Assembly: GCA_963971535.1 (NCBI GenBank)
Contig: OZ020593.1
Coordinates: 12,453,500-12,517,499, forward strand
Direction of reading: 5' to 3'
DNA from: Notolepis coatsorum
Lineage: Eukaryota > Chordata > Actinopteri > Aulopiformes > Paralepididae
DNA length: 64,000 nucleotides
The translations under genes were made by a program, and so were the position numbers. How positions within the stretch are numbered: the stretch's first letter is position 1; each line of letters begins with the position of its first letter. Shown here piece by piece: positions 54,801 through 64,000 of this stretch. Below the pieces are notes generated by a model that saw only the letters and a list, made by a program, of their open reading frames with translations, did no database searches and was not told the origin of the DNA.

Positions 54801-54876
54801 GTAGAGGTGGAGGAGGAGAGACAGGTGGAGGTAGAGGAGGAGCAGACAGGTAGAGGTAGAGTAGAGATCAGACAGG
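48814..54876. repeat. 6-kb minisatellite of interleaved 24- and 25-bp units
   Basis: About 245 tandem units with core CAGGTGGAGGTAGAGGAGGA followed by GAGA (24 bp) or GCAGA (25 bp). Rarer units have extra GGA triplets, GTGGAGG for GTAGAGG, or GATAGAGG. The plus strand is almost pure purine with many GG runs, for example GGTGGAGGTAGAGG, a two-tier G-quadruplex pattern. The minus strand has no stop in any frame, so frames of over 2000 codons rich in PPLPPPVS, STSTCL and LLYLHLS are artefacts. G homopolymers flank the array on both sides (48801-48811 and about 54885-54898). Confidence 0.97.
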
Positions 54877-55644
54877 GTTTCCAGGGGGGGGGGGGGGGAC
54901 ACACGACAGGCAGGTTACCCAGGAGGAGACACACGAGGCAGGGCAGGAGGTAGGAGGAACACACCGGGCAGGGCACGATTGGACATCAGGCAGGGGTCAG
55001 GCCGAGGGTCTCTGGAGTGGACATGGAGACAGTTAGGTAAGTTATGTTTGTTTTGTTTGGGCGCCGCTCTGCGCTGAATCTTTACCAAAAAAAAAGAAAT
55101 CAATAAACTGCTACTTTGACCTTTTGACCTACGGTTCCATGGCTCTCCGTGGGAGTTGGAAGGGCTTGAATATGCTGGGGCCCAGGTTCCCACTCAGCCA
55201 GGGCCTTAACCTCATTCAAAAACATCAATTCAATCATTGCTTTTATAAAGACGTCTTTGTTTCTACAGCTTGGTAAAAAGCGCTTTTAAATACAATGCTT
55301 TGTACAAATGGAAATGAGCTGCAGAAAACCTTGAAAGTAGGACATTTTATTATGTTAGACTATTTGAAAGATTTTTTTTAACTGTGACATTTTAGATGTT
55401 GATTATAACTGTGTCCATGGATTTCCTTTGATCTACTTGTTTGATTCCTGTATGGTAATTTACAATATGTCTGAACAGTTTGTAATTAGAATAATGTGTT
55501 CCACTTATCATCCTTATTTTGGTTTTTGTAGTGGTGTAGCAAAGTTATAACATTGTAACATACTCTCTAAAGTTTGATACTCTTACAATCTTTGGACAAT
55601 TTGTAGCTTTAATTAATAACCATTGTACATAATTTTGTAATTGC
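54877..55644. other. no gene recognised; flank of the minisatellite and LINE UTR
   Basis: To 55010 the sequence has degenerate GGCAGG and GAGACACACGA repeats. From about 55200 it looks like a LINE 3' UTR leading into the tail at 55645-55815. No coding region is supported. Confidence 0.4.
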
Positions 55645-56675
55645 ATTTAGGCTGTTTTTCCTGTTTCCTGTTTTTATCTCATTTTAACTTGATTGTTTCA
55701 TGCTGATTACTCGTTTTTATCTTTGTGTTATTCTATCTCTTTTAGTTGTTTACTCGACATCACTGTAAATGAGGGAAACCTCTGTGTCCCTCAAGTTTAA
55801 ATAAAGGTTGAATTAGGTTGACATCTCTCTCCCCCTCTCCCTCTCTCTACTACAGCACCCTCTCTCTCTCTCTCTTTCTCTACCTCTCTCTCTATACTAC
55901 AGCACCTTGAACCCTATCTCTTAAATAAAGGTTGAATTAATTGTATAGGGGCTTCCACTCCATTGTGCCACACTCAACCAATATGGCAGACATGATTGAA
56001 TCAAGATACCTTGAGGCGACAGTGGCTCAGGAGGTAGAGCAGTCGTCTTTCTTTTCGTGTCCATATATGAAGCTATTCAGCTTATATATAACGTCCCCAA
56101 CTTTGAAATTTATTAGAAGGATAAACCCCTTGAGATATGCTATCTCGTTTTCGAGGGGGTCCTTATAACATAGGATACAAAACATACAGTACAATACAAT
56201 ACAATACAATACATAACAAAACAAAACACAGGACAACAAAATACACGTATACACTGACAGACGCTCTCCAAGCTCACCCCCACAGTCCACACTGATTCCT
56301 CCCAAGAGGATCGCCAATATAATATGTTCCCATATAAAACACATTCAAAATTATAGTTTGATCTGTAAACAACATGTAAGCCATAAAACACAGTAAATCA
56401 GTAACAAGTGCAAGTAGTCTGTAGATGAGTGAACAAAGATATCTTTTAAATAACCGGTAAGAAGTGAGAGATCTGAGTGAACTAGGCAGTTTGTTCCAAT
56501 CAGCTGGTGCTTTATATTTAAAGGCAAGTGCTCGGTACATTGCTGTCCCTTGGTGTTGTGTAGAGTGCTAGGTCCTTTGCTGTGCAGGGTCCGCCTTGCA
56601 AGCAACTACTTAGAGGGGAACGCACACCTGCTTCTCATTCATTGTGAAAAATGTGAACGAGAGCAACAGCCACTA
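55645..56675. repeat. duplicated segment, copy B
   Basis: Colinear with 44396-45320. It has a complete LINE tail with TGTAAATGAGGGAAACCTC, which copy A lacks. It also carries a LINE fragment of about 430 bp (56097-56527) where copy A reads straight through. Confidence 0.75.
56097..56527 (-). pseudogene. LINE pol C-terminus fragment, minus strand
   Basis: The minus frame at 56274-56540 starts with YRALAFKYKAPADWNKLPSS followed by LRSLTSYRLFKRYL, a common C-terminal motif of fish LINE pol. The rest is UTR. Copy A lacks this block. Confidence 0.55.
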
Positions 56676-56879
56676 CGATAACCCCATCTGCTTACAGTAG
56701 GGCTTCCCTGGAACGGCAAGCGCCTGAGCGGAGTCGGTTTCAGGCACTTTGCCCAGTCGTTATCTCCTGGTGGGAGTGTTTCGGCAGGGGGGATGAGCAT
56801 AGTGGAGCTGTGTGGGTGGTTGGGCAGCTTTTGCTTCCACATTTTACGTGCGCGAGACACTTAACCCCCTAACTGCTCC

Positions 56880-57224
56880 CGATGAGCAAACCAGCAAACC
56901 ATCTCTTTCAACTGCTGCCCTCTGGTCGAAGGTACAGATCCATCCAGTCCGGAACCAGCAGACTGACCAACAGCCTCTACCCACGGGCTGTCAGGATGCT
57001 CAACGACGAACATCAACTTGCAACTTGCCCCCCCCCCCCCGCATCCCACCCCCGGTGACATAACTCCCACTCCCACATTACAACAATAACTGTGAACCGG
57101 ACTTGCATTGCTGCACTATACAATATTTCATCCTTTGCAAGTCAACGCCCCCCCCCCCCCCTCCTTCCATCAACTCACTGGACTGAAATATTTATATTTA
57201 TTAATTTATTTTGCACTAGCACTA
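56880..57224 (+). pseudogene. Rex1-like LINE pol C-terminus, truncated by the gap
   Basis: In shifting frames the DNA codes for LLPSGRRYRSIQS, TSRLTNSLYPRAVRMLND and then a UTR. This is the usual Rex1-like end. C-homopolymers at about 57029-57040 and 57150-57162 interrupt it. The assembly gap follows. Confidence 0.55.
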
Positions 57225-57424
57225 NNNNNNNNNNNNNNNNNNNNNNNNNNNNNNNNNNNNNNNNNNNNNNNNNNNNNNNNNNNNNNNNNNNNNNNNNNNN
57301 NNNNNNNNNNNNNNNNNNNNNNNNNNNNNNNNNNNNNNNNNNNNNNNNNNNNNNNNNNNNNNNNNNNNNNNNNNNNNNNNNNNNNNNNNNNNNNNNNNNN
57401 NNNNNNNNNNNNNNNNNNNNNNNN
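57225..57424. other. assembly gap, 200 N
   Basis: Exactly 200 unknown bases, probably a standard-size placeholder. Frames crossing it are meaningless. Confidence 0.98.
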
Positions 57425-57728
57425 ATTTGTAGGATCTGTTATTGTGCTGTCAATGTAAACCCATGCTAAGAGATGGGGAAAACGCCAACGCAGATGTAGC
57501 TATTTAACAATTGCAAAGCTGTTATTGTACAATTATAGTGGAATTATAAAGCGGCGTACTGTGAGTCACAGAGATGCAGTGCTATAGCCTACAATCACAC
57601 TCAGGCGGTGTTGTTCATCCGACTCTGCATGATATGAAGCTAAGTCGCAACAAGCCATTAATGGCTTCTCTCTATAGAATGGAACCGCTGAGCTGCTCAG
57701 CTGCTAAAAGCATTGGGACGTGTTGCCA

Positions 57729-57958
57729 AGAGAGAGAGAGGGGAGAGAGAGAGGGGGGAGAGAGAGAGAGGGGAGAGAGAGGGGGAGAGAGAGAGGGGGA
57801 GAGGGAGGGGAGAGAGAGAGGGGGAGAGGGAGGGGGAGAGAGAGAGAGGGGGGAGAGAGAGGGGGGAGAGGAGGGGGAGAGAGAGAGAGGGGGAGAGGGA
57901 GGGGGAGAGAGAGAGAGGGTGAGAGAGAGGGGGAGAGGGAGGGGAGAGAGAGAGAGAG
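57729..57958. repeat. GA/GGGGA-rich tract
   Basis: An array of GAGAGAGA interrupted by GGGG runs, almost pure purine on the plus strand. Confidence 0.93.
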
Positions 57959-58077
57959 CATGAGTAGTAGTCACTCAGAGATATAGTATATAATGACTAC
58001 TATGGGTACAGTCAGTGTATTGTGGAATAGAATCTTTGGTGTCCATTCAAGGCAGCCACACATCAATGTTACTGTAT

Positions 58078-58080
58078 GAT

Positions 58081-58152
<72 letters not shown>

Positions 58153-58160
58153 GAGAGAGA

Positions 58161-58235
<75 letters not shown>
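58078..58235. repeat. (GA)n microsatellite
   Basis: About 78 GA units with a few GG and AA interruptions. Confidence 0.93.
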
Positions 58236-58238
<3 letters not shown>

Positions 58239-59517
58239 CAGAGCTAGCCATGGTCTTCATTCATTGGGGGGGTATAGTTGAAAAAACATATTTGCATTCA
58301 GTAGCAATGTAGACATTTGTGTCCTTTCTACGTATTATTGATTAACCCCTTTGCGCAGGCCCTAGTGGTTTGGACTAGGCAAATTAATTAACCCGACATT
58401 ACCGTCTTTAAAGCTACAGTGAATATACTGTAAAGACGTGCCCACTTTATGCTAATACCATGCCGTTTTGGGCGAGAACCATGTAGCTTTCTGCATGAAG
58501 GTGGTGTAATTTGACTATCTTTGCACACAACAGTCTTGCATAAATTGGGTATGACTGGTGTCATGGAACGTGAAGTCTCGGATATAGAAATGTTCTCTCT
58601 GAAACAGTCACAAAATATGCCTATTATATTTTTGTGTTATTATTTAGTTGCGGTGCCATGTTTGGTCACTAAGTGGCGCTCCATTGTTTGTGCCTGATGA
58701 TGTAGCAACAGGTTTGATTTGATTTAACTTGTGCCAGTGACTCACTTCACTTCCTGGCCACATGCCGTCCGACATCAGCGGTAACTTGTCTAGTTCTCTA
58801 GTAACGATGTGGCTCTTGTCTGTGAAAACCATTTGTTGATATTATGTACATTGAATGAATGCCGTATGACCAGGCATCGTATGTTCATAGGCCTAATTAT
58901 CTGCTTTTGATAATAAATGGGTGTGCAGTAAATCGCAAAAGCGACAACGACTGATAGCTACTTGCTAAGCTATCCTGGTGCGGTTTCATGCTGACAAGTT
59001 GACGTCACGCAGCCAGACAAGCGATATTTTGCAAGCAGAGCAAACTAACGTCGCACGGCTGGCGAGGAGATGGCGGCTCTTTGCAGGGAAACCCGTCTGT
59101 CTGCTGTGACTTGATGGAACTGTAGCTAACAGTATGCACGTGGGGGAGTTGAATTATTGTGGATTAGAGACATCATCCAAGGTATAAAAACATGATAAAA
59201 TGCAAGCACTTATTTCCATCATGGTCCCTGGTATTAAAAAACAGGACATACATCAACATAAAACAACACCATAAAAAACATCAACATAAAACAACATCAT
59301 AAAACATTAACACTTTCAGTGCCCAGCAGGGGGCGCACATTTAGTGCTTGAATGCCCACCATCCGCTTCAATGTTAACGTTAATATCGCCTAATCTATGT
59401 TTTAAATTATGGCTATGTGTCTAATCTGCCCGTCGCCCATCAATGACTCATTTTCCAGTCAACATTGTCAAAGCGGATTGTTTTTTTATCGGTTCATTTC
59501 CGTTTTATAGCATTTTG
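58236..59517. other. no gene recognised
   Basis: No exon, RNA gene or intact transposon was recognised. TTAA-associated motifs (TTAACCCCTTTGCGC at about 58343 and TTAACACTTTCAGTGCCC at about 59308) resemble piggyBac-like ends but could not be paired. Confidence 0.4.
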
Positions 59518-59532
59518 AAAAGCCCTTGTTTT

Positions 59533-60503
59533 TTTTGTTTTTTTTTAACTTACATTTTTATTAAACATTTATAGACATACAACACAACATATACAATAAC
59601 ATCAACAACACTATTAAACAGACATAAACAATAAAGAAAAAATTTAATACTCAAAAACAACATAAAAAATACTGACATGAGCAGAAATTCCACAAACATA
59701 AATAATAAAATGGAAAAACATAAAACAGTTGTCATACCCTAAACAAAAATTAAAATAAAAAAGCTAACTAAGGCAGCATTTTGTGACATGGGTTCAGAGA
59801 CCCTCCTTGAACCTCTTTCCTCCTTTACCCTTCGCCCTCTTGTGTTGCATTTGGTTCTTCCTCTGTGATGTCGTTTTCGTTCCCCTTTTAATCCTCCCAC
59901 TTTCCCCATCTTTCTCCAAATTTCTCTTCCTGTAACCTCAGCATGTGTGTTATCCTCTCCATATCCTGTATCTCCCCTACTATTCCTACCCATTGTGCTA
60001 TTGTCGGTGGGTCTTCTTTGTACCACAGTCTTGTTATTGCTTTTCTGGCCGCTATCAACATTATCTTTATTAAATATTTGTCCCCCCCTTGTATTCCCTT
60101 GTGTGTCAGGTCTCCTAAGTAAAGCACCAGTCCCGTTTGTGGTAACCCGTATCCTAATATTCTGTTCATTGCCTCCCCTATCTCCTCCCAATATCCCTTC
60201 AGCTTCTGACATCCCCAGAATATGTGCGTGTGATTTGCCCCCTCCTTCCCACACATCCTCCAGCATGCTCTTTGTGTTGGTGCATATTTTCCCTTCAGCT
60301 CTGGGGTTATAAAAAATCTGATTATGTTTTTCCATCCAAACTCTTTCCATATCCTCGATCCTGTTGTTGAATGTTGCACCTCGCATATGTTACCCCATTC
60401 CTTCCCTGTTATTCCTATCTCTAGTTCTCTCTCCCATTTCTCCCTTATGTAATCGGTCGTGTGTCCCTTGCTGGTCATTATAGCCCGGTACAGTGCTGAT
60501 ATT
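59533..60503 (-). pseudogene. 5'-truncated L1-type LINE with 15-bp target duplication
   Basis: Flanked by perfect 15-bp copies AAAAGCCCTTGTTTT (59518-59532 and 60504-60518). The T-rich left end is the poly-A tail read in reverse. Minus frames at 59888-60478 and 59739-60386 encode the L1 ORF2 C-terminal region: WKNIIRFFITPELKGKYA, CWRMCGKEGANHTHIFWGC and ILGYGLPQTGLVLYLGDLT. The CWRxCG...HIFWxC arrangement is the L1 Cys-rich domain. The reverse transcriptase and endonuclease are missing through truncation. Confidence 0.85.
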
Positions 60504-60518
60504 AAAAGCCCTTGTTTT

Positions 60519-61217
60519 CAAGAAGAAAAAAAAGAAACCCTGATAAACGCTGATGTACTGTAATATTCTAGAACGTTGTAATTTTTCGGCCTATTTATGA
60601 ATCGTTTTCAAATAAACGCTAGATTATCGATAGTATATGTGTACGTATGCACGCTGGTGCCGCAAGCTGTAAATCGATTCTCTTATTTCCTGATCACTCG
60701 CACAGTCAAAACAGCCATATCACATATAGGGGGAAAGCTTATATCTCCGTGAAAAAAGGTCTGATTATCCTAAGACTGGTAAAATAGATTCCTTACCTGA
60801 GATCGGATGGTATCCAAATGGAATATTCCAATTCCTGATCGCCATTCCAAAAATCGATCCTTTTATTGATCAAATGCTACGTACTGTAAAGACATATTAC
60901 ACGCTGTCCTGAGGGTCCAGAATGAATCTGATCGGCTCCGGTTACATGCGTGAGAAGTAAAATGTGGATTCCGGATTTTTTTTTTATCATCGATTTTCAT
61001 TGAGTCCAATCCAAAAGGGTGCATTACCATCTGGGAGACGATAGGGGGCGCTTTTTTCACATCTGAGCGCCTGGTGGGGCAGGCTTACCAACGGTAGACT
61101 CGGTTGATGAAATATGAATTCAGATCGCTAATAAAAAAAATAAAACGAATATTCTCGTGATGGGCATTCAACCCGCGGGCTGATAACCAGAGAAATCTCG
61201 TTATGGGCATTCAATGT
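60519..61217. other. no gene recognised
   Basis: Unassigned sequence. Near 61150-61215 the phrase CTCGT-ATGGGCATTCAA occurs twice, once followed by TGTGTTAA, which could be one end of a piggyBac-like element. Confidence 0.35.
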
Positions 61218-61225
61218 GTTAAGAT

Positions 61226-61947
61226 TAGAGGTGGGCATAGATTAATTTTTTTAATCTAGATTAATCTATCTGCAATCCTGGATTTAATCTAGATTAATCT
61301 AGATTAAAATGGCTCAAAAAAAAAAAAAAAAACCTGCCGAAGGCATTCAAAATATGTGTGTTCTACCCAAATAATGACCAGAAGTAAGTCCTTACTTTTT
61401 CTTTCCTCCTTATGTTTCTCAGGCCAGGTGGCCCATTACACCATGAGCCCATCTCCCGTTTCCAAAATGCATTACAGACTGTTTGAAAAAGCTGTTTTGC
61501 TATGATAATTGGTAATGAAATATCAAAATAATGTTCAATAAGATGTACTTGTGTTTAATAAGTTGTTTTATTCAGAAGTTAACACAAATAAATAATATTA
61601 CCAGTACAGTACAGTATCTAGCACTCTCAGGAGCAAAACAGAAAGAATCATTTCAAACTTGAACTATGTGACATGGCTTGAATCAACTGCTCCAGTGGAG
61701 TTGCTCAGTGGCCAATGGTGTCAACTGTGGTTGTACTGGGCAGCTCCCAGGTGTGAATGGAACTGTGTGAATGTGAAGCAGGGCGTTCCTGAAAAAGAGC
61801 GTCTGTGCTCAGCGAACCTACCCTGGGTAAATAAAGGTAAAACAAATAAATAAATAAATGTTTTTAGATGAATGCGTAATTATATTATCGCGCAATACTA
61901 GTATAGCGTTAACGCAGCACGTTAACGCCGTTAACGGCCCAGCTCTA
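61226..61947. mobile_element. hAT element with AATCTAGATTAATC repeats
   Basis: Ends TAGAGGTGGGC and GGCCCAGCTCTA with exact 8-bp copies GTTAAGAT at 61218-61225 and 61948-61955. Sub-terminal TAATCTAGATTAATC on the left and GTTAACG repeats on the right. A retroposon-like tail, CCCTGGGTAAATAAAGG plus (AAAT)n, is embedded near 61820-61858. Confidence 0.85.
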
Positions 61948-61989
61948 GTTAAGATACAATATGCATATACAGTTGAAGATATCATGACA

Positions 61990-62066
61990 TGTCATAAATG
62001 TTATGAATTGAAAATGGGGGACCTTGATGTAAACAAGACGGAAGTCTTTCTCTGGTCTGCATCCCC
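61990..62066 (+). mobile_element. retroposon tail, third copy
   Basis: GACCTTGATGTAAACAAGAC and TCTTTCTCTGGTCTGCATCC match 9860-9985 and 31955-32075. It is cut off at the TTAA at 62067. Confidence 0.5.
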
Positions 62067-62905
62067 TTAACACTTTGGCGACCAAAGTCCTGCAGCGATT
62101 TATAGTCCAGAGGACCGAGCGTTGTCAACAAACTGATGTACTTTCTAACAGCTATATATATACTTTATAGTATTGCTATCTGTCCATTCTCATTGTCACT
62201 TGAGTGCATAAACCGTGCCTTCATAATGGCTTAAAGAAAATAAAAATCCATCGGTTGGTTGTCATTTTATAGCGCCGTGAATATAAGGTTTATCGCAGTT
62301 TTCGCCTCGTCTTTTTTCTGGGGAGCTAGATAATAGGCTAAAGGCTAGTCACGTTATATCAAACGCGATTTCTGCTGTATATATACGAATGAAATAAAAC
62401 AAACTGCGTAGCATCCGGACTATTACAGAGCATCTATGGATGAAATGGGGGCGGCGGGGGACGCCGATTACTATTATTGATTAGCAATACAGTGTGCGTT
62501 CAAGTAGCCATTTTCACTGATCGATCACGTTGCGTTTTAAAACAATGTCCAATCCAGCTGTAATTTGGGGGAATAGTATCCTACCGTCAGCCCATGTGAT
62601 CGCCGGCAGCATTTCGTTATTAGTCATCGGAATCTGGTAGATCGATATGTCCATTGGCTGATCATAAATCCCATTATTCCAGGCTGAAATCTGCATTCGG
62701 TAACGTGATCAAAGATGGATTATGTTCGGCTGGGATTGAGGCTCATATGAAATGCCCACAGACAGTAAATATTTTTTTCAATCGCCCTCAATGATACTGC
62801 AGTGGAGCGATGGCGCCCCTAAGCGGATCTGGCCGGTATTGCATGTTTCGAAAATCAAATATGCGGGTAGGTCCTGCAAGTCGATCGGGGACGTTAATAG
62901 CGTTA

Positions 62906-63860
62906 TTAACCCTTTTCTCGCCAAGAACGTGTTACCACGTCATTCTCCGCCATGCGTAATCTGCCAATGACGCCGTAAGGCGTCTTTGAGATCAATATTT
63001 CAAAAATCTGATGGCAATCATATTTCACCCACAGAGTCTTGAGATCTCCTGTTGATCTCCTCTCAACTCTCCAACGGTTCAAGAGCGCCATCTGGTGGCC
63101 GATCGGCGGATCGCCCAAACAGGAAGTGACGCGCCAGAAGTGGTGCTCATCCATATTCGGTCCGGGCACTCGCTATCGTTAGCGGGACTCCAGCTCGACA
63201 CACTGGACAGCGATCCGTTGCCAATAACTCGATAAACAACATGATTTGGACGTATATATTATTATACAACCTGGAAATGGATCGCATATATCAACATCCC
63301 ATAATCGCGAACTTTCTGCTCCACGCTGACCACCCAATGGTCAGAGGAAGCTGCGGTAAGTTTTAGCGTGTTTGAATATTATGATCCATACAAACTGCTG
63401 TGATCTATGTATCGCCCATACTACATGAATGATTTAATGTCGGCCACGGACTTATAAACCCCCCCCCCCCTCCGGTCACCAGCAGATGATGAGGCATGAC
63501 GCTTAGGACCTTGTACAATTGAACATTTTAATCTGACGTCAATCGGTATCAAACTACATTTGATGATGTAATATATGTATTTAGGGCTATAAATCACGTT
63601 CTGCAGAATGCTGCAGAAAACGATAAAAACATATTTATACATTAGACCGTATTTTAGTATGAATATGTGAATGAAAAAGTAGAACGTTGCTACATCCTAA
63701 ACGATAGATACTTGACATTGAATGGGCCATAGTAATGTCAATTTAGCAATACAATTTAAAAAGTTATAGCCCTGCAAAGAAGGGGAACATCTCCATTGAT
63801 TTACAGTACTGGCAGACAGTGGATTAAGATCAGAATAATCCCTGGCAGATAAAGGGTTAA
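62906..63860. mobile_element. candidate nested piggyBac-like element
   Basis: TTAACCCTTTTCTCGCCA on the left and, in reverse, TTAACCCTTTATCTGCCA on the right, inside the preceding candidate. The interior holds the repeat shared with npffr2 intron 3. No transposase frame was found. Confidence 0.35.
63660..63800. repeat. dispersed repeat shared with 14225-14400 (inverted)
   Basis: GAATGGGCCATAGTAATG, AACGATAGATAC and GTTATAGCCCTGCAAAGAAG are the reverse complement of blocks in npffr2 intron 3. Confidence 0.5.
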
Positions 63861-64000
63861 TATGGAATAAAACAATAACAACTCGCGGCTCTGGTCCACA
63901 ACGCATGGCACATAACACGTATAAACTCGTGGCTGGTCCTTAAAGTGTTAACACATCTTGCGCCAAAAACGAGTTATCTCGTTATTGCCCGCCAATCGAA

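Larger units (their letters stand above)
62067..63951. mobile_element. candidate piggyBac-like element, 1.9 kb
   Basis: TTAACACTTTGGCGACCA on the left and, in reverse, TTAACACTTTAAGGACCA on the right, with TTAA at 62067-62070 and 63948-63951. No transposase frame is visible. It interrupts the retroposon tail to its left. Ends are similar but imperfect. Confidence 0.4.

Noticed and set aside
48814..54876. CRISPR-like array
   Set aside because: The units are contiguous with no unique spacers, and the genome is vertebrate.
48650..54976. Minus-strand open frames of more than 2000 codons rich in Pro, Ser, Thr and Leu
   Set aside because: The tandem unit has no stop codon on the minus strand in any frame, and 25-bp units shift the frame repeatedly. 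No codon-level constraint, splice structure or domain is visible.

Overview
The window looks like teleost fish genomic DNA. It holds one recognisable host gene, an intron-containing neuropeptide FF receptor type 2 (npffr2), embedded in very repeat-rich sequence typical of fish: L2-, Rex1-, CR1- and L1-type LINEs, tRNA-derived SINEs, many hAT and piggyBac-like DNA elements, a BEL/Pao LTR retrotransposon, and several mini- and microsatellites. There is a 200-N assembly gap at 57225-57424. No bacterial-style operon, CRISPR array or convincing structural RNA gene was seen.

Layout. 1-6279: a solo-LTR candidate, a piggyBac-like MITE, a tRNA-SINE, LINE fragments, a TTC microsatellite, a CT microsatellite and a 28-bp minisatellite. 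6280-15273: four npffr2 coding exons (6288-6633, 12387-12486, 13307-13640, 14668-15273) with canonical GT/AG junctions and compatible phases, giving a 461-residue class A GPCR. Its introns carry a hAT MITE, LINE fragments, a SINE and a piggyBac-like element, and a LINE tail abuts the last exon. 15298-16270: a long fold-back (MULE-like) element starts 24 bp after the npffr2 stop and is split by a hAT element. 16669-26225: hAT elements, SINEs and LINE fragments, including two hAT elements sharing one target-site junction. 26509-32262: a 16-bp minisatellite, broken by a nest of hAT, hAT, MULE-like and LINE insertions. 32756-44396: a minus-strand LINE split by a young BEL/Pao element (32979-43258), which itself has a hAT element in one LTR. 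44396-48735: LINE pieces and a duplicated segment. 48814-54876: a 6-kb purine-rich minisatellite made of interleaved 24- and 25-bp units. 55200-64000: second copy of the duplicated segment, the gap, GA repeats, a 5'-truncated L1 with a 15-bp target-site duplication, a hAT element and piggyBac-like candidates.

Most long open frames here are artefacts of stop-free tandem repeats (26.5-28.9 kb and 48.8-54.9 kb). The real coding content is npffr2 plus degenerate transposon proteins. The strongest observations come from pairing terminal inverted repeats with exact target-site duplications, which dates insertions relative to each other. All calls were made by reading the sequence; family names rest on recognised motifs and were not searched against a database.
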